From Pseudobowmanella zhangzhouensis (GTDB lineage Bacteria > Pseudomonadota > Gammaproteobacteria > Enterobacterales > Alteromonadaceae), in NCBI RefSeq assembly GCF_042662685.1, contig NZ_JBHSYO010000002.1, positions 186,001 through 250,000 of the forward strand: a stretch of 64,000 nucleotides of DNA. Reading direction: 5' to 3'. Position 1 is the first letter of the stretch; every line of letters starts with the position of its first letter. Position numbers and translations under genes: made by a program. A model generated the notes under the pieces. That model saw only the letters and a program-made list of their open reading frames with translations, was not told the origin of the DNA and made no database searches. Shown here one piece after another: positions 54,114 to 63,170 of the stretch.

Positions 54114-54157
54114 AGTAAATTTAGCAAGTTACAATGGGTTGAGGGGCGTGCAAGCAA

Positions 54158-54877
54158 CTATTTTTTATCTGCGTTTTGCGGGTACATATAACGGATACTG
54201 GCGAGGTAATTTTTGCCTTTTAATTTGCTGTGATCACCCTGCTCAATATTGGTTAAACCACGGTATTCCAGCAGACGTTGTTGGGAGTCATACAGCAGTG
54301 TGATCGGGTCAACCACCAGCGACACTAAAAAGCTGTCCGGTGCTAATTTTAGTTCCACTTGCTGTTGATTGCTGCTGACCAACTTCAAAGAAAAATCGAC
54401 CAATTCACCCCGGTCAATCGGGAAAAATGCGAAGTGCAGTTTTTCTCCGTCAAGCAGACGCTGCCAGTTATCTTTAACAAAGCGATCAAAGCCCGCATCG
54501 ACCACCACAGGACGCTTGCGCGGATAGTCGACCACCTTTACATCACTTTTACCCGGGCGCAGATGCTCGACCCGGATACCATCTTGCTCCGGTGTAGCGC
54601 GGGTGCGCACGCCACTGCGCAGATCGGTGAAATCAATGGACGGCATGCCGGGCTTATCACTGTAGGTAATGGACTTGGTGGCAAACACCTGTCCATTGGG
54701 ATAGCGGTACTCCACCTCGGCACGCAGATTTCGGCCATCTTCGCCCTGCTCTATTTTGTAGTGCTCGCTGTAAACCGGCTGCTGCTTATCCAGGCTAACG
54801 GCATTGCCATCAATCAGGATATTTGCCTGCGCCCCTGCTGAAATCAGCAAGACACCGGCGAGTAAGATCCTTTTCAA
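54158..54877 (-). CDS. Exported protein of the lipid/light-stress cluster, function unknown
   Basis: Protein of 239 residues. I place the start at TTG 54877: AAGGAG lies 9 bp upstream, a signal peptide follows at once (LKRILLAGVLLISAGAQA), and TTG overlaps the DUF2878 stop as TTGA. No family recognised; the mature part is beta-rich (GRNLRAEVEYRYPNGQVFAT, VDFSLKLVSSNQQQVELKL), like periplasmic lipid-binding or DUF3108-type proteins. It is the last gene of the operon and may act on the lipid product in the periplasm. Confidence 0.72.
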   Translation of the reverse strand: MKRILLAGVLLISAGAQANILIDGNAVSLDKQQPVYSEHYKIEQGEDGRNLRAEVEYRYPNGQVFATKSITYSDKPGMPSIDFTDLRSGVRTRATPEQDGIRVEHLRPGKSDVKVVDYPRKRPVVVDAGFDRFVKDNWQRLLDGEKLHFAFFPIDRGELVDFSLKLVSSNQQQVELKLAPDSFLVSLVVDPITLLYDSQQRLLEYRGLTNIEQGDHSKLKGKNYLASIRYMYPQNADKK

Positions 54878-55380
54878 AGCGAACAACTCCTTGCTGGCCG
54901 GCTCAGATACCAGCCGAAAAACGCCCAAAGTGGCACAAGATACCATAACCAGTGTTCACTTAACTGTACGGCACCGAGGGCTGCACCGGCCCGGTAAGAT
55001 AACGGTGCCAACAGGGCGCACATCAGCACAAACCAGCGGGGTTTGGTGACAAAACGTTTAAGGGAGACAGGTAATGTGAGTAAAAAACCAAGCCAAATGA
55101 TGGCCAGGAACAGCGGTAAACCGGCGATTTGCATCTCCAGTTGTCTGGCTTCAAACGCGAACACGCCAAACCCGTGCAACATGGCATCCATAAAGCCGCC
55201 GAGCAAAAATGCCGGGATCAGGGGCGCTAATACTTGCCACGGGCGTTCGCTGATCACAATGACGTGTACCAGCATCAGGCCAAGTGGCAGCAACGCCCAT
55301 TGCCAGCCAGACAATATCGCGGCAAACCACAGGCCCTGAAATAGCAGGGCATTGATTACGACATCACGCCAATGAGGCAT
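54874..55380 (-). CDS. DUF2878 membrane protein
   Basis: Integral membrane protein of 168 residues with five or six helices (LLFQGLWFAAILSGW, LLPLGLMLVHVIVI, LFLAIIWLGFLLTLP). The family is regularly found beside cyclopropane-fatty-acid-synthase-like genes in marine gammaproteobacteria. It begins 1 bp after the methyltransferase gene stop and overlaps the next gene by 4 bp. Role unknown; lipid transport or modification is a guess from context. Confidence 0.85.
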   Translation of the reverse strand: MPHWRDVVINALLFQGLWFAAILSGWQWALLPLGLMLVHVIVISERPWQVLAPLIPAFLLGGFMDAMLHGFGVFAFEARQLEMQIAGLPLFLAIIWLGFLLTLPVSLKRFVTKPRWFVLMCALLAPLSYRAGAALGAVQLSEHWLWYLVPLWAFFGWYLSRPARSCSL

Positions 55381-55381
55381 A

Positions 55382-56650
55382 TCAGGCTCGACTCAATACT
55401 TCCTGTTTGTGCCGGGGTTTGGCAAAAATCAGATGGCTGACACCGATAGAGCGTTCTTTAAACCCGCCCTCGCAGTAGCGCAGGTAATATTCCCACATGC
55501 GAATAAATTCATCGCTGTAGCCCTGTGCCTTAATGCTTTCGGCCCGTTGCATAAAGCGCTGACACCAGGCATTCAGCGTCATTGCGTAGTGCTCGGCAAA
55601 GTCCTGCAGGTGCACCAGACGCAAATCCGTTTTCTCGCGCACCGCATCCATAATCGCGCTGACAGACGGTAAACCGGCACCGGGGAAGATATATTTCTGG
55701 ATAAAATCCACGTCTTTTTTGTATTGCTCAAAACGCTGGTCGGTAATGGTAATTGCCTGGATCAGCATAGTGCCTTCTGGTTTGAGCAAGGATGCGCATT
55801 TATTGAAGTAAGTGGGATAGTACTGCCAGCCAACCGCTTCGATCATCTCGATGGACACCAGCTTATCGTACTGACCATCCAGCTTACGGTAATCCTGTTG
55901 AAGCAGAGTGATTTTATCGCCGAGGCCGGCCTCTTCGATGCGTTGTTTGGCCAGTTGATATTGCTGCTGAGAAATAGTGGTAGTGGTTATCCGACAGCCA
56001 TATTCACGGGCAGCGAAAATCGCAAAACCACCCCAACCAGTACCGATTTCGACAATATGATCCGATGCCTGCACACCGAGCTTTTCACAAATGGTACGTA
56101 GCTTGTGCTCCGATGCTTCCTGCATACTGGCATCGGCGCGGGGAAAGATCCCGGAAGAATACATCATGGTCGGATCCAGGAAGGTGGCGAACATGCTGTT
56201 ACCCAAGTCATAGTGGGCTGCCACATTGCGACGCGCGCCCTTTTCGGTATTGCGCTTGAGATTGTGCAGGAGTTTCATCAACGGTTTCTGAATCACCGTC
56301 CAGCCGCTGTCCATTTTGTCCAGCACATCCATATTGCGCACAAACAGCTGGATTAACTGAGTGAGTTTGTCACACTCCCAATCGCCGGTCATATAGGCTT
56401 CAGCTGCGCCAACACTGCCACCGAAGGCAATATCCACATAACTGCCCGGGTCTTTGATTATCAACTCAACCTGCAACTCGGCATGCTGCTCCAGCGGTTG
56501 ACCGAACACATGACGCTGCTCGCCCTCGATAACGATTAACGTGCCAGTGTGTAATTGCTGCAGACGTTTGAATAACAGGTTCCGTGCCAGTGACGCGAGC
56601 CAGCCGCTGTTGGCGCCACTAATTGGTTGTGCGTTGATTTGCGCAGACAT
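55382..56650 (-). CDS. Cyclopropane-fatty-acyl-phospholipid-synthase-like methyltransferase
   Basis: SAM-dependent lipid methyltransferase of 422 residues (E. coli Cfa is 382). SAM motif I is HIVEIGTGWGGFAIFAAREY; the catalytic region includes VSIEMIEAVGWQYYPTYF and the end LRYCEGGFKERSIGVSHLIF. It acts on unsaturated acyl chains of membrane phospholipids at the cytoplasmic face. With the flavin oxidoreductase upstream it resembles the UfaM/UfaD type pair of Rhodobacter, which makes methylated and furan fatty acids. Its own ECF-like promoter lies 42 bp upstream. Confidence 0.92.
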   Translation of the reverse strand: MSAQINAQPISGANSGWLASLARNLLFKRLQQLHTGTLIVIEGEQRHVFGQPLEQHAELQVELIIKDPGSYVDIAFGGSVGAAEAYMTGDWECDKLTQLIQLFVRNMDVLDKMDSGWTVIQKPLMKLLHNLKRNTEKGARRNVAAHYDLGNSMFATFLDPTMMYSSGIFPRADASMQEASEHKLRTICEKLGVQASDHIVEIGTGWGGFAIFAAREYGCRITTTTISQQQYQLAKQRIEEAGLGDKITLLQQDYRKLDGQYDKLVSIEMIEAVGWQYYPTYFNKCASLLKPEGTMLIQAITITDQRFEQYKKDVDFIQKYIFPGAGLPSVSAIMDAVREKTDLRLVHLQDFAEHYAMTLNAWCQRFMQRAESIKAQGYSDEFIRMWEYYLRYCEGGFKERSIGVSHLIFAKPRHKQEVLSRA

Positions 56651-56691
56651 CCCTACTCCCAGGATTTATAAGCTATTGATAACTCTAGCCT

Positions 56692-56719
56692 ATACGCCAG
56701 AAAAGCTAACTTTAGATCA
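56692..56719 (-). promoter_or_regulatory. Candidate ECF sigma (ChrR-type) promoter before the lipid methyltransferase gene
   Basis: On the minus strand TGATCT, 17 bp, CGTAT, 42 bp before the start codon. Hexamer and spacing match the site at 62441-62468 and resemble RpoE/ChrR-dependent promoters (minus-35 TGATC, minus-10 with TAA or similar). Confidence 0.6.
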
Positions 56720-56756
56720 GGAACAAAGTAGAAAAAAATACAAATATTTTTTGCTA

Positions 56757-57542
56757 TCAGGGATGATCGTAAATGGGCGTGCGCTTAAACCACAACTTCA
56801 GGGCCTGCCAATAAATGCCCCACACCACCTGCACTGTCATCAATGGCTGGCGCCAGGCAAAGCGTGACAACTGTTCAATTGGCGCTAATTGCATCGCCAT
56901 GGTGGCATCAAAGTGCTTTTCATTACCCTCACCCTGAAGGTGATTTTCAATATGCACGAACAGTTGTTTCCCAGGTGCACTGACACGCCACTGGTAGTCC
57001 ATCTGCATCGGATTAAAGGGCGATACATGGAACACCTTGTGACAACGAAAATGCTGCTGATGACCATGATCGGTACTTTGCACATCGCCGATACTGCCCT
57101 GCATCGGCAACACGTAGGCATGACGCTCGTTCCAGGGCGTATTACCCACGTCCGCCACAATGGTTTGCAGTTGGTTGGTGGCATCGAAGCAGTAATACAG
57201 GGTGATGGGGTTAAACACTATGCCCAGATATCGAGGCTGGGTCAGCATACACACCCGCTGCCAGTCTGGTAGCGCAGTATCGTGCCTGCGATAAAAGTCG
57301 GCGGCTTTCGCCAGTACCGCCTGCTTTAAATCTTCGCCGCCACTGCGCAGGTAATCCTTGCGCCACCAACTGATCAGGTTGGCACGGTTAACGCCAAACC
57401 AGCGCACCTGCTTATCCAATGCGGGTAATTCATCCAAGTCCAGATACAACATATACAGCGGGTAACTGAAGCTGTGTCCGTGGGGCACAAAACGCCGGTG
57501 ACGGACTTCGCCGTGATAAATTCCGCTGTTGAACTGACTCAC
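56757..57542 (-). CDS. DUF1365 protein
   Basis: Protein of 261 residues, starting with GTG in a GTGA overlap with the flavin oxidoreductase gene. Family features are GIYHGEVRHRRFVPHGHSFSY, YLGIVFNPITLYYCFD and VFHVSPFNPM. DUF1365 genes nearly always stand beside a flavin amine-oxidase-like gene and a Cfa-like gene, as here. The biochemical activity is unknown; a lipid-modifying step is inferred. Confidence 0.9.
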   Translation of the reverse strand: MSQFNSGIYHGEVRHRRFVPHGHSFSYPLYMLYLDLDELPALDKQVRWFGVNRANLISWWRKDYLRSGGEDLKQAVLAKAADFYRRHDTALPDWQRVCMLTQPRYLGIVFNPITLYYCFDATNQLQTIVADVGNTPWNERHAYVLPMQGSIGDVQSTDHGHQQHFRCHKVFHVSPFNPMQMDYQWRVSAPGKQLFVHIENHLQGEGNEKHFDATMAMQLAPIEQLSRFAWRQPLMTVQVVWGIYWQALKLWFKRTPIYDHP

Positions 57543-58810
57543 AAGCTGATCCCAAAGGCCTCAGCCACGCGCAACGCAGAATTGACGCCATCTTCATGGA
57601 AACCATTAAACCAATAGGCACCACAATAATGACTACGCTGCTTGCCGCTGATTTCACTGTGGCGAGCCTGCGCCAGCATGCCGTCTGCGGTAAACACCGG
57701 GTGGCTGTAACGAAATCTATTGATGACTTTGGCCGGATCAATTTCGTTACTGCGATTTAGCGTGACCAAAATGGGCTCCGACGTTTCACCGAAATTCTGC
57801 AATAAATTCATATAGTAAGTCAGCATGGCACAATCCGGGGTGCGCTGTGGAATATGGTAATTCCAGCTAGCCCACGCCAATTTACGCTTAGGCATAAACC
57901 GTCGGTCTGTATGCAGCACCACATCATTCATCTGATACGGTATTGCGCCCAAAATCGCCTGTTCGGCTTCACTGGGGTTGGCTAACATGGCCAGAGCCTG
58001 ATCCGAGTGACAGGCAAACACAACCTGATCGAAGCGTTCTGCACCGCGACTTGAATGCAGGGTCACCCCATCCGCATCGCGCTCGACGCGGCTGATTGGG
58101 CAATTGAGGTAAATTTGTTGTCGATATGGCGCAGTGATTGGCGCCACATAACTGTGCGAGCCACCGGTTAATACCCGCCACTGGGGACGATTATTCACGC
58201 TTAGCAAGCCATGGTTTTTGAAAAAGCGCAGGAAAAAACGCAACGGAAACGACAGCATCATGTCATAGGACGCAGACCAGATCGCCGCTCCCATTGGCAC
58301 GATGTAAAAGTAGATAAACTCGTGGCTGTAGTTATGCTCACGGAAAAACTCGCCGAGGGTTTGCTCCTGTTCAAAAGCATCGGCTTCCACCAGCGCCAGC
58401 GACTGCTTATTAAAGCGCAGGATATCGCGGATCATGCGCCAAAACTTAGGGCGAAACAGATTACGGCGCTGGGCAAACAGGCTGTTGAGGTTATTGCCAT
58501 TGTATTCCAGCCCGGTATTTTCACAGCGCACACTAAAGCTCATATTGGATGCTTCTGTCTGCACGCCGAGTTGTTCCATCAGGCGAATAAAATTGGGATA
58601 GGTCCAGTCGTTATACACAATGAAACCGGTGTTCACCGGCAGGATTCGCCCATCAATTTCCACCGATTGGGTGTGAGTATGCCCACCAATGTAGTCATTG
58701 GCTTCATACACATGCACGTCGTGTTGACGGCTAAGCAGATAGGCGCTGGTCAGGCCGGCGATACCGCTACCAATGACTGCGATTTTTTGTTGTTGTGAGT
58801 CCGTCTGCAT
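57539..58810 (-). CDS. FAD-dependent oxidoreductase (amine oxidase fold) of the fatty-acid cluster
   Basis: Flavoprotein of 423 residues from ATG 58810 (AGGA 7 bp upstream; a TTG 15 bp earlier is poorer). The FAD dinucleotide motif is IAVIGSGIAGLTSAYLLSRQ with acid VHVYEANDYIGGH. Related Rhodobacter proteins (UfaD type) desaturate methylated acyl chains on the way to furan fatty acids. I infer a similar role because of its partners DUF1365 and the Cfa-like methyltransferase. Confidence 0.9.
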   Translation of the reverse strand: MQTDSQQQKIAVIGSGIAGLTSAYLLSRQHDVHVYEANDYIGGHTHTQSVEIDGRILPVNTGFIVYNDWTYPNFIRLMEQLGVQTEASNMSFSVRCENTGLEYNGNNLNSLFAQRRNLFRPKFWRMIRDILRFNKQSLALVEADAFEQEQTLGEFFREHNYSHEFIYFYIVPMGAAIWSASYDMMLSFPLRFFLRFFKNHGLLSVNNRPQWRVLTGGSHSYVAPITAPYRQQIYLNCPISRVERDADGVTLHSSRGAERFDQVVFACHSDQALAMLANPSEAEQAILGAIPYQMNDVVLHTDRRFMPKRKLAWASWNYHIPQRTPDCAMLTYYMNLLQNFGETSEPILVTLNRSNEIDPAKVINRFRYSHPVFTADGMLAQARHSEISGKQRSHYCGAYWFNGFHEDGVNSALRVAEAFGISL

Positions 58811-58827
58811 ACTGCATCCTGTCAAAA

Positions 58828-59604
58828 TTAAGAGTGAAGTCTGGAGCTTTTGGTGGTTAATGCAAAGCGCCAGCGAATCGGTAACGCGTTTAACCCCTTC
58901 AGCAGCCAGGTTAGGCGCCGCGGAAAATGAATATCGAAGCGATTGCCGCGTAAACCGCTGGCAATCCGCTCAGCTGCCTCTTCTGCGCTAAGTAAAAACG
59001 GCATGGGGAAATCGTTCTTGTCGGTTAGTGGGGTTTTCACAAAGCCCGGACTCACCATGCGCACATCGATGCCCAGATGAATCAAATCGTTATAAATGCT
59101 CTCGGCAAAGTAACGCAATGCCGCTTTAGATGCACCATAGGCGGCCGCACGCGGTAAGGCCAGATAGGTCACGCTGGACCCCACAAACACCAGCTGTGGT
59201 GTGCGGCCCTGCTTGACGCTCTCCAGTAACAGCGGCAACACCTGATTAGTTAACGCGGTGATGGCGAGAAAATTAGTCTGTAACACCCGCTCAATGGCGT
59301 CCTGTTCCAACGCATCGCCATTCATATATTCACAGGTGCCAGCATTAAACACTACCCTGTCCACGCAGCCATAGGTTTCCTTCACCTGCGCCACAACCCC
59401 GTCACATTGTGCGCTATCAGTAATATCCAGCGGGAGTGCAACACGCTCGCCTTTGGCTGTGCTGGCGGCAATTTGTTCGAGCTTATCTGCGCTTCGCGCC
59501 GACATCAGCAAGGTATGATTGGGCTTATCCAACGCGTCGGTTAACGCTTCACCAATGCCAGAGGACGCCCCGATTAACCAGGTCAAGGTTGTGGATTGCA
59601 TCAT
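58828..59604 (-). CDS. Short-chain dehydrogenase/reductase
   Basis: Classical SDR of 258 residues. The cofactor loop is WLIGASSGIGEAL (Gly-rich with Ser), catalytic Ser in FVGSSVTYLALP, and Tyr-x3-Lys in AYGASKAALRYFAES. It overlaps the SnoaL-like gene by ATGA and is followed by the flavin oxidoreductase gene. An SDR stands in the same stress cluster in Rhodobacter. Substrate unknown, probably a lipid or aldehyde. Confidence 0.92.
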   Translation of the reverse strand: MMQSTTLTWLIGASSGIGEALTDALDKPNHTLLMSARSADKLEQIAASTAKGERVALPLDITDSAQCDGVVAQVKETYGCVDRVVFNAGTCEYMNGDALEQDAIERVLQTNFLAITALTNQVLPLLLESVKQGRTPQLVFVGSSVTYLALPRAAAYGASKAALRYFAESIYNDLIHLGIDVRMVSPGFVKTPLTDKNDFPMPFLLSAEEAAERIASGLRGNRFDIHFPRRLTWLLKGLNALPIRWRFALTTKSSRLHS

Positions 59605-60032
59605 GCCAGCCTGCTTTTCAGTTTACGGATAACGGAGCCGAGCACAGGCACGTGCTCATACAAGAGTTTGCCACCGTCGAAAAAATCCCGATGGTAGGTG
59701 ATTTTGTCGTCGAATCTGAGCAAGGACGCGCCCTCAACTGAGATATTTTTACCCCCGCGCAGGCGTGGGTGAGCGTAGTCCATGGTCCAGGTCAACATGG
59801 CTTCATTATTCTGGCTAATGCAACGTTCAAAGTTAAAGCGGCAATAACTGAGGTTCTGATACAAATTCGCACAGTAATCACAAAATGCGTCTGTGCCCTC
59901 AATGCGATGAAAACTATCCTCAAATACCATATTCGGCGCATACACCGCCTCAATCAGGCCACTGTGGCAATTACTGGCATTGAGCTGCTGAAACATTGTC
60001 TGTAACTGGCTCACTATCACCGGCGTGGACAT
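59601..60032 (-). CDS. SnoaL / nuclear transport factor 2-like protein
   Basis: Small cone-shaped alpha/beta barrel protein of 143 residues of the NTF2-like class (LIEAVYAPNMVFEDSFHRIEG, MLTWTMDYAHPRLRGGK, SLLRFDDKITYHRDFFDGG). Such proteins bind hydrophobic ligands or act as isomerases. It lies 3 bp after the photolyase gene in the operon and is typical of ECF/ChrR clusters. Confidence 0.88.
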   Translation of the reverse strand: MSTPVIVSQLQTMFQQLNASNCHSGLIEAVYAPNMVFEDSFHRIEGTDAFCDYCANLYQNLSYCRFNFERCISQNNEAMLTWTMDYAHPRLRGGKNISVEGASLLRFDDKITYHRDFFDGGKLLYEHVPVLGSVIRKLKSRLA

Positions 60033-60035
60033 GCG

Positions 60036-61466
60036 TTACTCCTGTTGCGAGGCGTTGAGTTCCTTAAACCAGGCTTTGGTTTGCGCAACGGCACTGGCGT
60101 GATCCACCATAGGTGCGGGGTAACCAAAACGTTTTGCCAAGTCGGCCGACGGCATATGAATTTTTTTGGCGTCGAACTTAGCTATTTCCGGAACATAGTT
60201 ACGGATAAAATCCCCTTTTGGATCAAAACGTTCTGATTGCGTAACCGGATTAAAAATCCGGAAATATGGCACCGCATCACAGCCGGTTGAGGCGCTCCAT
60301 TGCCAGCCACCATTATTTGATGCCAAATCGCCATCCACCAGCTTTTGCATAAAGTAACGCTCACCCCAACGCCAGTCGATAAACAGGTGCTTGGTCAGGA
60401 ACATCGCTACGATCATGCGTAGTCGATTGTGCATCCAGCCGGTTTGATTCATCTGGCGCATGGCCGCATCCACGATGGGATAGCCCGTGTTGCCCTCACA
60501 CCAACGCTGAAATTTGTCTTCGTCGTGCTTCCAGGGTAAGCGGTCGGTATCGGATTTAAACGCCTTGTGCTTACACAAATCCGGATATGCCACCAATAAA
60601 TGGCGATAAAAATCGCGCCAAATCAGTTCATTGATCCAGGTGACAATGCCCTCGTTGCCGCTATCCAATTCGCCATTATTTTCAGCCAGCGCGGCGCGTA
60701 AACACTGCATGGTGCTGAGTGCACCGACGGCCTGATACGCCGATAAACGACTGGTATTATCCTGTGCAGGAAAATCGCGGGTCTGTTTGTAATCCCGGAT
60801 GGCTTCGTGCACAAAACGCTGCAATTGTTGCTGCGCCAGTTGTTCACCGGCGGGCCAACGCTCAAGCCAGCTATTGTCCACGTCCAGATTATCCAGTGCC
60901 TGAAGATCACTGTTCATATCTACTTTTTGCTGGGCATCCGGCGCAGCGTAATACGGCCGCAGAATATCCGGGGCGGCTTTATACAGCGCCTTTTTAAACG
61001 CGGTAAACACCTTATAGAACTCGCCACTGCCAGTACGAATAGACCCGGGTACCGTCAGGACCTGATCATGCTCACTGCGCACCGCCACGCCCAACGATTT
61101 CATGCGTTTGGTGACCTGGCGAGACAAGCCCATCTCATTAACTTCGTATTCGTGGTTGTAATAAAGCTGTTGAATATCGTGTTGTTTTACCAGCGCCGCT
61201 AATGCATCCGGAATATCCGCAAACAGCGGGCAATCGAGCACGAGCAAGGGCACATTCAGTTGCGCCAGCGAGTCAGCGAGATCACGCACCTGCGCGACCA
61301 GCAGGGCTTTTTTCGCCGGCGAGATATCATGTTGCTGCCACTGTTTTTCAGTGGCACAAAACACCGCCAGCACCGGGCCATTTTGCATTGCCAGGTGCAA
61401 GGCAGGGTTATCGGCCACACGCAGGTCTGCGCGAAACCACATTAAGCTTTGTGGCTTAGATGGCAT
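60036..61466 (-). CDS. phrB: Deoxyribodipyrimidine photolyase
   Basis: Light-driven repair of cyclobutane pyrimidine dimers in DNA, 476 residues. The antenna domain starts LMWFRADLRVADNPALHLAM; the FAD domain holds WINELIWRDFYRHLL, GNTGYPIVDAAMRQMNQTGWMHNR and LASNNGGWQWSASTGCDA, all class I features. It overlaps the DUF523 gene by 11 bp. A photolyase in an ECF/ChrR operon supports control by light or singlet oxygen. Confidence 0.97.
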   Translation of the reverse strand: MPSKPQSLMWFRADLRVADNPALHLAMQNGPVLAVFCATEKQWQQHDISPAKKALLVAQVRDLADSLAQLNVPLLVLDCPLFADIPDALAALVKQHDIQQLYYNHEYEVNEMGLSRQVTKRMKSLGVAVRSEHDQVLTVPGSIRTGSGEFYKVFTAFKKALYKAAPDILRPYYAAPDAQQKVDMNSDLQALDNLDVDNSWLERWPAGEQLAQQQLQRFVHEAIRDYKQTRDFPAQDNTSRLSAYQAVGALSTMQCLRAALAENNGELDSGNEGIVTWINELIWRDFYRHLLVAYPDLCKHKAFKSDTDRLPWKHDEDKFQRWCEGNTGYPIVDAAMRQMNQTGWMHNRLRMIVAMFLTKHLFIDWRWGERYFMQKLVDGDLASNNGGWQWSASTGCDAVPYFRIFNPVTQSERFDPKGDFIRNYVPEIAKFDAKKIHMPSADLAKRFGYPAPMVDHASAVAQTKAWFKELNASQQE

Positions 61467-62415
61467 TTTGTAACCCCAGCTCCTGTGGATAAGGCTCCCA
61501 CACCGCTAAACGCTTGGCACACTGATATTTCTGCATAAAGAAGCGCAGCGTCGACATGGGTGCCACCAGCGGGATGCTGCCCTGCTTATATTGCTCAATC
61601 AGCTGGTCGGCATATTGACGCTCGTCTGTCGTCATCCAGCGTTTCATATAGTGCACCATGCGCGTCATGGCATAGGCATGGTGTTTGACACCGATAACCT
61701 TGCTAAGCGCCCGCATAAAGTCCTCGATATACCGCTGTGCAAGTTCCTCGAGCGACACATTGTGTGGATCAGCAAGTAGTTTGCCCAATTGGCGCAGAAT
61801 CACCTGATCATGGGCGCGCAGGGTCATTTTATAGCGATAATGAAAATCGGTGAGTTGGCGCACGGACAGATTCGGCATAATTTCGGTTTGCCATTCATGA
61901 TAGGCGTACACCTGAGCAAAAAAGTGCTCACGTAGCTTGGCATCGTTCAGGCGCCCCGCCTCAGTAATGGGCAGCAGCGGTAGGTGTTTACGCAGTGCGC
62001 GCACAAACAGGCCATCATCCGAGCGCAAAGGCCCACCTTTAATGCCATACACCTTGGCGCTGCCAAGGCCGCAGGTCGGTGACTTTTGCATAAAAATAAA
62101 GCCACTGGCATCTCGCATGCCGGCCGCGACTTTGGCTGCATAGGCTTCAATCGCCGGTGCATGGTCATCTTTCGGTTCGTGGGTCTCGACCAGGGTTAAC
62201 TGGTTATCCCGCTCGACAATCCGGATAGCTGGACGGGGAACCGGCAGGCCAATTGCCACCTCCGGACAAAATGGCCGATAGCGGAAATAGGCGCTTAAAG
62301 TGTCCATGCAATATTTGGAACGTTTGTGGCTGGCGTTGTAGCGCACTTCCTGGCCTGCTACACAGGCGCTGATACCAATTATGGGCTTGTTGGCGTTGTC
62401 GATAGGTTGTTGCAT
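61456..62415 (-). CDS. DUF523-DUF1722 protein (YbbK-YbgA fusion)
   Basis: Protein of 319 residues. DUF523 (about 1-160) opens IIGISACVAGQEVRYNASHK and holds KSPTCGLGSAKVYGIKGG; its Cys residues could bind a metal. DUF1722 (about 190-305) is YbgA-like. GAGGAAG precedes ATG 62415. First gene of the leftward operon, directly behind the ECF-like promoter. In several genomes it travels with photolyase; the activity is unknown. Confidence 0.93.
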   Translation of the reverse strand: MQQPIDNANKPIIGISACVAGQEVRYNASHKRSKYCMDTLSAYFRYRPFCPEVAIGLPVPRPAIRIVERDNQLTLVETHEPKDDHAPAIEAYAAKVAAGMRDASGFIFMQKSPTCGLGSAKVYGIKGGPLRSDDGLFVRALRKHLPLLPITEAGRLNDAKLREHFFAQVYAYHEWQTEIMPNLSVRQLTDFHYRYKMTLRAHDQVILRQLGKLLADPHNVSLEELAQRYIEDFMRALSKVIGVKHHAYAMTRMVHYMKRWMTTDERQYADQLIEQYKQGSIPLVAPMSTLRFFMQKYQCAKRLAVWEPYPQELGLQNAI

Positions 62416-62440
62416 ACAGCTTCCTCGTTAAGTCATGCCG

Positions 62441-62468
62441 TTACGCAGTGGGGTTTGATTTTGGATCA
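62441..62468 (-). promoter_or_regulatory. Candidate ECF sigma (ChrR-type) promoter of the photolyase operon
   Basis: On the minus strand TGATCC, 17 bp, CGTAA, 26 bp before the first start codon. This matches RpoE/ChrR-type promoters in both elements and in spacing. No copy faces the sigma gene itself in 62416-62555. Confidence 0.7.
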
Positions 62469-62555
62469 CCTGAATTTGTCACTAAACCAAACTTTACCAA
62501 GGCAATTCAATCGTTTACCGTGTGAACGTAGAATTCAATATCATCAGGATAGACC

Positions 62556-63170
62556 TTGTCGACTCACTTCGCCGTTGAACCAGCATTAGAGATGCTGTTA
62601 ATAGCGATCGCTCAGCAGCGCGATCAGGCGGCCTTTCGACAATTATTCAATGCTGTCGGTGGCAGGCTAAAAGGCTATGCAGTTAAATCCGGAGCCAATG
62701 ATAAGGACGCCGACGAACTGGTGCAGGAAACTATGCTGCTGGTCTGGCGCAAAGCCCATTTATATGACCCGACTCAGGCCAGTGCCCTGACCTGGCTGTT
62801 CACCCTGTTACGGAATAAACGGGTAGATTTGCTCAGACGTAACAAGCATAACCTGATCAGCGCCGACGACTTATATCTGGAGCCAGAGTCAGCCCAATCC
62901 GAACACGATGCTGAACCACTGCAGCAAGAGATAGAAAGTGATCGGAATCAGCACATCGTGCGTAATCTACTGCAACATCTACCCACCGAGCAGCGGATTA
63001 TCCTCTACAAGGTGTATTTTGAAGGGAAATCCCATAGCGAAATCAGTGACGAACTGGCTTTGCCGTTGGGAACAGTAAAAAGCCGGCTGCGGCTGGCATT
63101 GAGTAAATTTGAAGTATTAGCTAGGCAACATTTTTTATGGCTTCTTATCATCCAAATGACGAATTATTGA
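62556..63170 (+). CDS. ECF RNA polymerase sigma factor, RpoE/ChrR group (ECF11-like)
   Basis: Sigma factor of 204 residues starting with TTG. Region 2 is QRDQAAFRQLFNAVGGRLK to DADELVQETMLLVWRKAHLY with SALTWLFTLLRNKRVDLLRR; region 4 is LPTEQRIILYKVYFEGKSHSEIS to LPLGTVKSRLRLALSKFE. It is divergent from the operon it probably drives. It overlaps the anti-sigma gene by 34 bp, which ties their synthesis together. Homologues respond to singlet oxygen from light and photosensitisers. Confidence 0.93.
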   Translation: MSTHFAVEPALEMLLIAIAQQRDQAAFRQLFNAVGGRLKGYAVKSGANDKDADELVQETMLLVWRKAHLYDPTQASALTWLFTLLRNKRVDLLRRNKHNLISADDLYLEPESAQSEHDAEPLQQEIESDRNQHIVRNLLQHLPTEQRIILYKVYFEGKSHSEISDELALPLGTVKSRLRLALSKFEVLARQHFLWLLIIQMTNY

